From the NCBI GenBank assembly GCA_035486135.1, contig DATHNI010000098.1, positions 1 through 10,029 on the forward strand: 10,029 nt of DNA. Direction: 5' to 3'. The stretch is from JASHVB01 sp035486135. Its GTDB lineage: Bacteria; Pseudomonadota; Alphaproteobacteria; Acetobacterales; Acetobacteraceae. Both the position numbers and the translations under genes were made by a program. A model generated the notes under the pieces. That model did not search any database, was not told the origin of the DNA, and saw nothing but the letters and a program-made list of their open reading frames with translations. Every line of letters begins with the position of its first letter. The first letter of the stretch is position 1. This document shows, piece after piece, positions 1-9,644 of this stretch.

Positions 1-92
1 GTCGCGAGGTCGATGCTGTCCGACAGCTTGCGGGCCTGTTCGGCATCCAGCACGGTGGTCTTGCCGGCCTTCACCACTTGCTGTGGGCCGCG
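1..92 (-). pseudogene. Tyrosine recombinase (phage integrase) fragment, 5'-truncated, runs off left edge
   Basis: Reading leftward on the minus strand, the only open frame gives RGPQQVVKAGKT, then TVLDAEQARKLSDSIDL. This resembles the linker between the N-terminal SAM-like DNA-binding domain and the catalytic domain of tyrosine recombinases, where an RGP...GKTPVL...EAR.LLDSID pattern is usual. The catalytic residues would lie beyond the left edge and cannot be checked. The frame closes upstream at a TAA (93-95), and no plausible N-terminal domain can be read in any frame beyond it. The 5' part is therefore lost, or separated by a frameshift right at the RGP motif. Family assignment rests on about 30 residues, so it is fair rather than strong. 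A second recombinase fragment, the C-terminal part, lies in the opposite orientation at 8577-8969. Confidence 0.6.
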
Positions 93-146
93 TTACGCGG
101 GGGTCGCGCAAAGGCAGTAGAGGCACTTTAGACGGGCGTCGCCAGA

Positions 147-230
147 TCAAAAGCTGAAGCCGTGGACTCCGAAATAGCCTACAATCAAAAGTACGACAAC
201 AGCTACGCCAATGATAGTAAAGATGTTCAT
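147..230 (-). CDS. Single-pass membrane microprotein, 27 aa
   Basis: An ATG at 230 opens a 27-codon frame ending in TGA at 147. It begins MNIFTIIGVAVVVLLIVGYF and ends in a short Gly/His/Phe tail. Residues 3-20 form one uninterrupted hydrophobic helix, so the product should be a single-span inner-membrane peptide. A G-rich stretch ending GGGGGAG lies about 9-10 nt before the ATG and could act as a ribosome binding site. Very short proteins of this pattern (MN + Ile/Val-rich helix) are often left unannotated in proteobacterial genomes. I do not know a function. It lies 133 bp downstream of another microprotein gene on the same strand. A chance hydrophobic frame is possible but less likely given the start, the spacing and the neighbouring gene of the same kind. 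Confidence 0.55.
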   Translation of the reverse strand: MNIFTIIGVAVVVLLIVGYFGVHGFSF

Positions 231-363
231 GTTGCTCTACTCCCCCCCATGATGATGGCGCGTGATGTGCTCGCACGCCATGTATCCGGCGGTATTAAGT
301 TAATAGCGTCACTCCGTCATCGGTGGCTCGGTTGGACGGAAGCTAAGCAAGTACAAGTCATTG

Positions 364-438
364 TTATCGCCACCGCCTATATCCCCAATAGCCACCCCCT
401 CCGAAGAGCAGAAAGAGCACGAGGAGAATGAGGTCCAT
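364..438 (-). CDS. Glycine-rich membrane microprotein, 24 aa
   Basis: An ATG at 438 opens a 24-codon frame ending in TAA at 364. It encodes a hydrophobic stretch, MDLILLVLFLLF, then four glycines, then a basic aromatic tail (YWGYRRWR). A near-perfect Shine-Dalgarno GGAGG sits 5 nt before the ATG, which is the strongest argument that it is translated. The layout of a short Leu/Ile helix, a poly-Gly hinge and a Tyr/Arg tail is one I recognise from small hypothetical proteins in alphaproteobacterial genomes, but no function is known to me. The positive C-terminal tail predicts a cytoplasmic C-terminus under the positive-inside rule. It lies upstream of the 27-aa gene on the same strand and just downstream of a strong hairpin. 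Confidence 0.65.
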   Translation of the reverse strand: MDLILLVLFLLFGGGGYWGYRRWR

Positions 439-461
439 ATCTTCCTCCAAAATATCGGGCG

Positions 462-497
462 GGAATTCACCGCCTCCAAAGGTGGGGGCGGAATTCC
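462..497. repeat. Strong imperfect inverted repeat (hairpin) upstream of the 24-aa gene
   Basis: The arms are an 8-bp pairing CCGCCTCC with GGGGGCGG (one T-G wobble) around a six-base loop. A 2-nt bulge on the left follows, then GGAATT pairing with AATTCC, giving about 14 bp in total. There is no T-run on either side, so it does not look like a Rho-independent terminator. It lies 24 bp before the start of the 24-aa microprotein on the minus strand and would fall in its 5' leader if transcription begins further upstream. A leader structure or a remnant palindromic repeat are both possible. Confidence 0.5.
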
Positions 498-786
498 TAC
501 TCACCAGCCTCGGATTCTACCTACTTACCATTTTTCGGGTGCGGTAATCGTGGTCATCAAGAAACTTCCTGAGCCGCGCTGGCGGTGAAAACCAGTCGGC
601 CAAATCCAGCGTGCTGCGTATTCGGGAAGTCGATCCTGAAACTCTGGCAGCCGGTTCGCACCTCCCCCAATCTAACGAATCATACCCGCGGTTATCGCAC
701 ATGAGGCTGTAACCCTCAGATGTCACGCAGCATTACACACTAGCCCGCCTAGGGGAGAGGGCGGTTGGCAACGTTCACGTTCACGC
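498..786. other. No recognisable gene; probably mobile-element debris
   Basis: Neither strand carries a frame with recognisable protein similarity or a convincing start and ribosome binding site. The minus-strand frame of 69 codons at 517-726 has the look of decayed coding sequence (ending around LRKFLDDHDYRTRK), but I cannot assign it. Short direct repeats of GTGAACG-like units lie at about 768-793 on the minus strand, directly at the broken end of the VOC gene. Given the many truncated insertion sequences nearby, this is most likely more of the same. Confidence 0.4.
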
Positions 787-1125
787 TCACGTGAGTATAT
801 TCCGAACCTGCCGGGACGGCCCGTCGACGATCGGGAGTCCGTGCTCGCGCAGAAGATCCGCGGCGCTCTCGATGCTCCCAGACCAGCGTAGGCAGAGATC
901 GGCGCCGCCGACAGTGGGATGTCGGGCAACCAGTTCAAGGCCGTTGCCCGCCTGGTGGATGCTGAGTAGCGCGCCGCCTACCGCGATCTGGCGTACCAGG
1001 CTCTTCCCGTCGCGAGCGTAATCCAAATGGGTGCGGGCACCGAACAGCCGATCGTAGAAGGCGCAGGTCGCTTCCAGGTCGGCGGCGGCGAAGGCGACGT
1101 GGTCGATCCCCAGGACGTGTGGCAT
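787..1125 (-). pseudogene. VOC family (glyoxalase/dioxygenase fold) protein, C-terminus lost
   Basis: The frame starts MPHVLGIDHVAFAAADLEAT and continues CAFYDRLFGAR, the classic first beta-alpha-beta unit of the vicinal oxygen chelate superfamily, with His9 in the position of a metal ligand. A second unit follows (ADLCLRW...SAADLLREHGLPIVDGP). I chose the ATG at 1125 over the earlier in-frame ATG at 1191 because GGAGG lies 6 nt before it and the homology begins there. After VDGPSRQ the sequence diverges and stops within about 8 codons. The family's final strand, usually YFRDPDGNLIEL with the last metal-binding Glu, is missing. The protein is 112 residues against about 135-140 for complete members, so it probably cannot bind metal normally. 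The substrate cannot be told; VOC proteins of this type are often hypothetical. Confidence 0.8.
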
Positions 1126-1439
1126 GAACAGCCTCCGGCAATGGCGCGACGCGTGAGATGAGTATCGACGGAACGGCAGGCGGACCGTCAAGCCATCGGT
1201 TCGTTCGGGACGGCGCTACGCCGCTGCCAAATCCTGGCAAAATCTGTTATCAAGAGTAAAATTGGAGCGTGTCGGCGGCGCGGCGCTTTCCGATTGTGAT
1301 TACGGAGCGCGTGAAGCTCTGAACGGAAGGCCGGGAGAATTTCCGGACGAAACGGGGAATTGCGCTCGTTACGTATTACCACCTCAGAACGTCCAGACCC
1401 CGAACCAGGATTTCCCGGTTCAGGGTCCGAGGCGAGCAC
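1126..1439. other. Intergenic stretch without a supported gene
   Basis: About 310 bp separate the VOC start from the end of the isochorismatase remnant. Open frames here (for example minus 1188-1439 and plus 1262-1543) have no ribosome binding site, no recognisable similarity and low-complexity composition. The only structured element is the hairpin at 1396-1427. A promoter for the VOC gene should lie near 1140-1220, but I see no convincing -35/-10 pair. Confidence 0.5.
1396..1427. repeat. Hairpin: 11-bp inverted repeat with tight loop
   Basis: GACCCCGAACC at 1396-1406 pairs with GGTTCAGGGTC at 1417-1427, with a single C-A mismatch. The intervening ten bases can extend the stem by GG/CC around an ATTT loop. 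No T-tract follows on either strand, so it is not a standard terminator. It sits 13 bp beyond the stop of the broken isochorismatase frame. It could be a single REP-like palindrome, a processed transcript end or an old mobile-element end. Confidence 0.5.
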
Positions 1440-1661
1440 TCAGGCAGCTCGCGAGGCTGCGTCCTTTGAGCTGTGGCCCGTTACCAGTCGCGCGCTCAGA
1501 TCAGACACCGACATCACATGCGCCGTCGAGGCAGCGAGTATGACCAGAACAGCGTGGTGAACCTCAGCATTCGGCATCGGGCCGAAGCCTCGATCGGGAT
1601 AGTCGTAGGTCGCCGTCGCATCCGAAAGGAACACCACCCGATAGTTACGGAACATCGCATC
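1440..1661 (-). pseudogene. Isochorismatase-family (cysteine hydrolase) C-terminal remnant
   Basis: The minus-strand frame reads DAMFRNYRVVFLSDATATYD, then PMPNAEVHHAVL and STAHVMSVSDL. This matches the last third of isochorismatase-like cysteine hydrolases, where the helix after the catalytic Cys loop leads into YRVVFLSDATA and the family ends near AHVMS..EL. The catalytic triad (Asp, Lys and nucleophilic Cys) lies in the missing N-terminal part. Upstream, in the same reading frame, the protein changes abruptly into IS630 transposase sequence. The whole open frame (up to 1703 or further) is therefore a chimera and not a functional gene. It ends at TGA 1440 after about 15 residues without family similarity. 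Confidence 0.75.
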
Positions 1662-1781
1662 AAGCGCTACCTCGAAGCGCTCGGCAATCAGCGTTTGCAC
1701 CATCGCCGCTGTCCACAGCGCGAATGGAAACTTGAACTGCAGCGGATTCTTCAGGCGAGCCGCCGTGGCCGTCGGATGCTT
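1662..1781 (-). mobile_element. IS630-family transposase fragment (N-terminal winged-helix region)
   Basis: The minus-strand frame gives LKNPLQFKFPFALWTAAMVQ, then TLIAERFEVAL. This is the signature of the second helix-turn-helix of IS630-family transposases (pattern PLQ.KFPFALWTR..V..LI...F...LS). The DDE catalytic core should follow but is replaced at about 1662 by isochorismatase coding sequence in the same frame. The shared residues EVAL make the exact breakpoint uncertain by a few codons. On its other side the fragment ends at the inverted repeat beginning at 1782. Only about 35-40 of roughly 340 residues remain, and no terminal inverted repeats of the IS can be placed. Confidence 0.75.
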
Positions 1782-1957
1782 GACTGTCCAGATGGTGGGG
1801 GATCACACCGCTGTCGCCAATGACAGGCTCAGCCTGGAAGCCCGCTCAAACAGTATAGGTCCCATGCAAAGACCGCCCCGGACCAACGAACCTCAGCCGG
1901 CGACCACCGGGTCGGTCATATCGCTTCCGCCCCTGTCCCCCCAATCTTTGGACAGTC
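1782..1957. mobile_element. Candidate miniature inverted-repeat element (MITE-like, 176 bp) inserted in the BKACE gene
   Basis: GACTGTCCA at 1782-1790 is a perfect inverted copy of TGGACAGTC at 1949-1957. Read inward from each end, both continue with six variable bases and then GGGGG, so the similarity spans about 20 bp at each end. One end falls exactly where the BKACE coding similarity stops, and the other where the IS630 fragment begins. Inside, the minus strand contains several small stems: CTGTC with GACAG, GGCT with AGCC, and CTGTCC with GGACAG near one end. There is no transposase frame. No target-site duplication is visible, and the two flanks belong to different genes, so recombination after insertion is likely. 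The parent IS family is not known to me. Confidence 0.45.
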
Positions 1958-2123
1958 CCCTCGTCGTCGTTGCGTATATACACATGAACCAGCGCCGCGC
2001 TGGCTTCGTAGGCCGCATGAGTGCTTTCGATCTGCTCCGGCACCGTCACCGGCAAGGCGGGATTATCGCGCTTGCGCGGCACCGACCGGTGATGGCGACG
2101 CTGATGATGCATGGCTGGGTCAT
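1958..2123 (-). pseudogene. Beta-keto acid cleavage enzyme (BKACE, DUF849) 5' remnant, frameshifted and truncated
   Basis: From the ATG at 2123 the frame reads MTQPCIISVAITG. One base is then missing (about 2085) and the next frame continues SVPRKRDNPALPVTVPEQIE and STHAAYEASAALVHVYIRNDDE. Together this is the usual N-terminus of the BKACE family, also called 3-keto-5-aminohexanoate cleavage protein. The family condenses beta-keto acids with acetyl-CoA to give acetoacetate and a CoA ester. Family members carry a zinc-binding His-x-His here (VHLHVRN); this copy has His-Val-Tyr, so the second ligand is lost. Similarity stops after NDDE, exactly at the inverted repeat of the 176-bp element, and some 240 residues are missing. 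It lies 82 bp downstream of catC on the same strand and was probably its operon partner. There is no clear ribosome binding site. Confidence 0.75.
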
Positions 2124-2205
2124 CGTAAGGGAGTCCGTCCACTGGGCGGGAAGCGATCGGTCCGGCCAGCAGTTGTGTGCCAGCCGGTGCCGGTCCGGGC
2201 AGTTT

Positions 2206-2484
2206 TCAGTCGATTGCCGAGGGATGGCGGGCGAGTGGCGTCACCTGGATGGCCATGAAGGGGAACAGCGGCAGCGTTGACAGCACGGCATGCAGTTCAT
2301 CGTGGTCGGCGACGTCGAAGATGCTGACGTTGGAATACTGTCCCGCGACGCGCCACAGGTGACGCCACTTGCCTCGACGCTGCAGTTCCTGCGCGCGGGC
2401 CTTCTCCTGAGCCTTGAGCAACTCGAAACGATCCGCGTCCATGTCGTGCGGGACGTGCACGTCCATGCGGACATGATTCAGCAT
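2206..2484 (-). CDS. catC: Muconolactone delta-isomerase
   Basis: CatC moves the double bond of muconolactone to give 3-oxoadipate enol-lactone, the third step of the catechol branch of the beta-ketoadipate pathway, in the cytoplasm; family members form decamers. The 92 residues match the family throughout and are close to its usual 92-97. Visible landmarks are MLNHVRMDVHVP at the start, GKWRHLWRVAGQYSNVSIFD in the middle and LPLFPFMAIQVTPLARHPSA at the end. The ATG at 2484 is supported by AGGAG 6 nt upstream. The stop codon of the cycloisomerase lies within that ribosome binding site, 9 nt before the start, so the genes were translationally coupled. The frame is intact, but the operon's promoter region has been cut away with the cycloisomerase 5' end. 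Whether catC is still expressed is open. Confidence 0.92.
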   Translation of the reverse strand: MLNHVRMDVHVPHDMDADRFELLKAQEKARAQELQRRGKWRHLWRVAGQYSNVSIFDVADHDELHAVLSTLPLFPFMAIQVTPLARHPSAID

Positions 2485-2493
2485 TGTGATCTC

Positions 2494-3375
2494 CTACTGC
2501 CTCGCGTAGCGGCGCAGCTTGTCGCGGTCGAGCGTCACGCCGATTCCCGGGCCGGCCGGCAGGTGGATGTGGAAGTCAGCGAAGTGCAGAGGCTCCCGCA
2601 CAAGGTCGTCTGTCAGTATCTGTGGTCCGAAATGCTCGCAGCCCCAGTCCAGGCTGGCCAGCCCGGCGAAGGCGTGCAAATGGGCCGCAGCCCCGATTGA
2701 GCTTTCCAACAGGCAACCACCATAGAGGCCGATGCCTGCGGCCTCCGCCACCGCGGCGACATTACGCAGGTTGCACAGGCTTGCATGCTTCACCAGCTTC
2801 AGGGACACCGCGTCGGCCGCCGCCGGCTGCGCGACGCCCAGCATCTCGTGCGAGGAGAAGACACTCTCATCTGCCATCAGCGGCACGGTCGACCGGGACC
2901 GGACGCGCGCCATGCCCTGTATGTTCCATGCCGGCAACGGCTGTTCTATGAGCCTTACGCCCAGCTCAGCCAATGCCGGCAGACAGCGGATGGCGGTGGC
3001 TTCATCCCATGCCTGATTTGCGTCCACGATGAACGAGGCGCGTCCTTCCAGGGCGCCGGTCAGCCGGCGCAGACGGGCGAGGTCTACGTCGGCCGCCTCT
3101 GCGCCGACCTTCACCTTGAAGGTATTGTGCAACCGCGCGGCCAGCTTGGCCTCGGCTTCGGCGATTTCCTGGTCTGGGTCGCCGGACGCCAGCGTCCACA
3201 GCACAGGAATTCGATCGCGAACGATACCGCCCAGCAGCAGCGCGGCCGGCACGTTCAGCGTCTTGCCGACGGCGTCAAATAGCGCCGTATCGATGGCGGC
3301 TTTCGCCGCGTTATTGCGCTTCGCGGCCGCGTCCATTCGTGCAGTGGCGACGGTGAAGCGATCGGCGCGCAAAGG
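2494..3375 (-). pseudogene. catB: Muconate cycloisomerase, N-terminally truncated
   Basis: Enolase-superfamily cycloisomerase that converts cis,cis-muconate to muconolactone, the substrate of the next gene. The barrel half is complete: the catalytic FKVKVG motif (both lysines), VDANQAWDE, IEQPLP and MADES for metal binding, the KLVK lysine, and GLYGGCLLESSIG. By aligning the KxK motif with the classical enzyme (Lys167/Lys169), about 80 N-terminal residues are missing, which removes most of the capping domain that recognises substrate. An open frame continues up to an in-frame ATG at 3420, but the last 15 or so codons there are antisense to an exporter gene and not cycloisomerase. A short form starting in that junk could still be translated but is unlikely to be active. 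It could instead be a chloromuconate-type paralogue; the pairing with catC favours catB. Confidence 0.85.
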
Positions 3376-3376
3376 C

Positions 3377-3589
3377 GCGGCATTGCTCGACCGGATGATC
3401 AACCAGCAGGCGCAGATCATTGCCTACAACAATGACTTCCGGCTGCTGGCGCTGGTGACGGTGCCGGCAATGCTGCTGCTTTTCCTGATGCGGCGGCACG
3501 AGGAAACGCCGGCGCCGGTGGTGCCTTCCCCCGGCGCAACGCCGCCGGTCGTGACGATGGCGCCGGCGGTGCGCAAGGCCTTGGCGTAG
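3377..3589 (+). pseudogene. DHA2/EmrB-type drug exporter, 3' remnant only
   Basis: The plus-strand frame reads ALLDRMINQQAQIIAYNNDF, then RLLALVTVPAMLLLFLMRR, and ends with a Pro/Ala-rich tail at TAG 3587-3589. This is the last loop, the fourteenth transmembrane helix and the cytoplasmic tail of EmrB/QacA-type major facilitator exporters, where Q...I.Y.DDF before the last helix is typical. Only about 70 of roughly 500 residues remain. Immediately upstream the DNA is cycloisomerase sequence in the opposite direction. The longer open frame that reaches back to 3029 is an antisense artefact. In related genomes emrB usually follows emrA; neither remains here. Confidence 0.85.
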
Positions 3590-3900
3590 CGGCGGATGGC
3601 ACCGTGATGGGTACGCAGCGGCGGTCTCCATCCCGGCATGGCGGGCGCAGGTCCGACATCCACGGCTTTGGCGCTCGCAGTAAGGAACGTCGTAGATGCC
3701 CTGAGTTCGTTGGCATGACGGGAAGACGATGCAGCATACCGTCGCCCGATTTGATCATTCGCTGACGATCCCTGGCGTGCAACGGACATCAGCATGCTGT
3801 CTTGTAAGTGCCCGTCATTATACCCTACCCGCATTGTGTGCATAAGCGGGGCTGACGGGGCGCTTATTGAATTCAAGGCTGCCCGCCCCTTATTTTGCTG
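3590..3900. other. Intergenic region before lhr
   Basis: This stretch of about 310 bp has no supported gene. It contains a degenerate alphaproteobacterial-type palindromic repeat (about 3628-3701). Close to lhr it has a GC-rich stretch with a small AAGCG/CGCTT stem (about 3843-3864). An AT-richer patch with CATTATACCC at about 3817-3826 could contain a -10 element for lhr, but no matching -35 at normal spacing is evident. The minus-strand frame covering 3424-3876 reads through the repeat and is not a gene. Confidence 0.45.
3628..3701 (-). repeat. Degenerate alphaproteobacterial intergenic palindromic repeat
   Basis: Read on the minus strand, this segment contains GCCAAAGCCGTGGATGTCGG followed by ACCTGCGCCCGCCATGCCGG. 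This has the form of the common alphaproteobacterial repeat in which AAAGCCGTGGATGGCCGGG-type sequence folds back on GCCCGGCCATGACGG. The fold is weakened here to a CGGG/TCCG core, so the copy has decayed. Such repeats lie between genes and are often translated by mistake into short proteins ending in AVDGR..PGHDG-like strings, which explains the spurious frame here. The identification is from memory of the pattern. Confidence 0.5.
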
Positions 3901-8481
<4,581 letters not shown>

Positions 8482-8576
8482 TGCCCGGCGGGCCGCCGCC
8501 GCCCCGTCTCAACTGACAAGAAATAACCGGTGGTGCTCGCCACCAGTCATGGCAGGCAGTTCGCATCGCTGCGCCG

Positions 8577-8969
8577 GTTGCGCTGGTCCATGAATATATC
8601 GACGCCGCCGAGCATGGCGAGGACGAAAATGGCGCACTGTTCCGGCCGATCCGCAACAACCGCACAGGCCGCCTCGACATGGCGATTACGGCCGACGGCA
8701 TCTACAAACTGGTGCGGACCTATTCCGCGCAGCTCGGGCTCGAGATCGGCGTGCATGCGCTCAGGACGACGGCTGCCACCAACGCACTCGATCACCAGGC
8801 CGACATCGTCAAGGTGCAGGAGTGGCTTGGCCATGCCAACATCGCCACCACCTCGATCTACGATCATCGTCGCACTGGGCCCGAAGACAGCCCAATGCTC
8901 AAGGTGGCGTATTGGCGGCGAACCCCCAATCACCGGATGGGCGCTGTCAGAAGCCGGCACGCTACGTGA
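8577..8969 (+). pseudogene. Tyrosine recombinase (integrase), C-terminal half only
   Basis: The frame gives VALVHEYIDAAEHGEDENGA, LFRPIRNNRTGRLD, GVHALRTTAATNALDHQADI, VKVQEWLGHANIATTSIYDH and ends near PEDSPMLKVAY. It contains the HxLR box with the second catalytic Arg, the WLGH box and the Tyr nucleophile (IYDHR), so the end of the catalytic domain is intact. The N-terminal DNA-binding domain and the first catalytic Arg are missing. Upstream the frame runs into non-homologous sequence about 95 bp after the lhr stop, with no start or ribosome binding site. An ATG at 8679 opens a 96-codon product that would still lack the first Arg. About 17 residues after KVAY appear to be read-through beyond the family's usual end. 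This is a relic of an integrated element inserted next to lhr. Confidence 0.85.
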
Positions 8970-9042
8970 TGCGGTCTCACGTCTGGGGAGAGCTGTAGCT
9001 GCCATGGGGCAGCTCGGAAAGGCACGGAGGAGAAAGCCCCGG

Positions 9043-9255
9043 ATGAGCGATATGACGGGTTTTGAGAGCTACAACGAGATCTGCACGATCCGGATCGAAT
9101 TGCTGGAGACTGAGCCGTTGATTTGGCGCGAGGTGGAAGTTTCCACCTCGGTCACGCTCAAGGTGCTGCACGACATCATCCAAATCACCGTGGGGTGGTT
9201 CGACTGTCATCTCTGGCGAATTACGGTTGGTGGACAGAGTTTCGGTCCGCTGACG
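9043..9255 (+). pseudogene. Plasmid pRiA4b ORF-3-like protein, 3'-truncated
   Basis: From ATG 9043, preceded by GGAGGAG with a 10-nt spacer, the frame reads SYNEICTIRIELLETEPLIW, REVEVSTSVTLKVLHDIIQI, TVGWFDCHLWRITVGGQSFGP. This is the start of the PRiA4_ORF3 domain (IS1096 TnpR-like passenger family), with the typical LIWR.V.V....TL..LH..IQ...GW...HLW pattern. Similarity ends at about 9250. The usual continuation, including the YDFGD.W.H segment, is absent because ISKra4 sequence on the other strand takes over. The frame then stays open by chance to 9714. Complete members are about 180-200 residues, so roughly 70 remain. The function is unknown; the family travels with plasmids and insertion sequences, which fits the setting. 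Confidence 0.8.
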
Positions 9256-9556
9256 CGGCTTGAACCGAGGCGCGGAAACATTCACGGTACCGAACAAAGA
9301 CACAAGACGTCGGGACCGCTTGTCCTTGATCGGCCGCGGCCTCCCGCAACGCTGGCATCGCCCGACGGCAGCAATGATCCTCCGCCTATGCCTGAACGAG
9401 ATGGTGCTGCAATCCGGCGAGCACCAGCTTTCCCTCTGCCAGCGTCAGCCCGACGGTCCGGGGCGAATACTCGTCAATCCGCGCGCCGCCGCCGATCACG
9501 TGAACGCGGACGGCCCCATCGGCCCCGGTCACCTCCATCACGACCCGCCACTGCAT
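9245..9556 (-). mobile_element. ISKra4-family transposase, N-terminal fragment with stop and frameshift
   Basis: From ATG 9556 the minus strand reads MQWRVVMEVTGADGAVRVHV, then TVGLTLAEGKLVLAGLQHHLVQA, the usual N-terminus of ISKra4 transposases. Codon 57 is TAG (9386-9388) where the family has a Gln, so a single C-to-T change explains it. After AEDHCCRR the frame shifts by one base and continues RCQRCGRPRPIKDKRSRRLV and SLFGTVNVSAPRFKPR, including the CxxC zinc-ribbon half-site. The transposase then breaks off at about 9250 against the pRiA4b-like gene. At least two thirds of the protein, including its catalytic part, is missing. The element is dead and cannot move without help. Confidence 0.85.
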
Positions 9557-9644
9557 CCCACCCCCCGGTCTCCGAACAGGCCGACCCTGGACGAAAGACG
9601 GGGCTCAGGTCATCCCCAACTTCATTCCCAAGCGTCGCTCCCGT

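Noticed and set aside
1396..1427. Integron attC site or Rho-independent terminator
   Set aside because: No integrase core-site motifs or cassette array are nearby, and no T-run follows the hairpin on either strand.
1782..1957. IS110-type bridge RNA
   Set aside because: Several small stems in a non-coding segment between element ends suggested it, but there is no IS110 recombinase in the window and the ends are long inverted repeats, which IS110 elements generally lack.
3029..3589. 186-codon plus-strand frame ending in the exporter tail
   Set aside because: Residues before about 3377 are antisense to the cycloisomerase. Only the last 70 residues are real exporter sequence.
3424..3876. 150-codon minus-strand frame with an AKAVDVGPAPAMPGW-like string
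   Set aside because: The string is what intergenic palindromic repeats give when translated, and the rest is antisense to the exporter remnant.
8482..8529. Terminator after lhr (GGCGGGCCGCC)
   Set aside because: The GC-rich palindrome is short and lacks a T-tract, so support is too weak to list.
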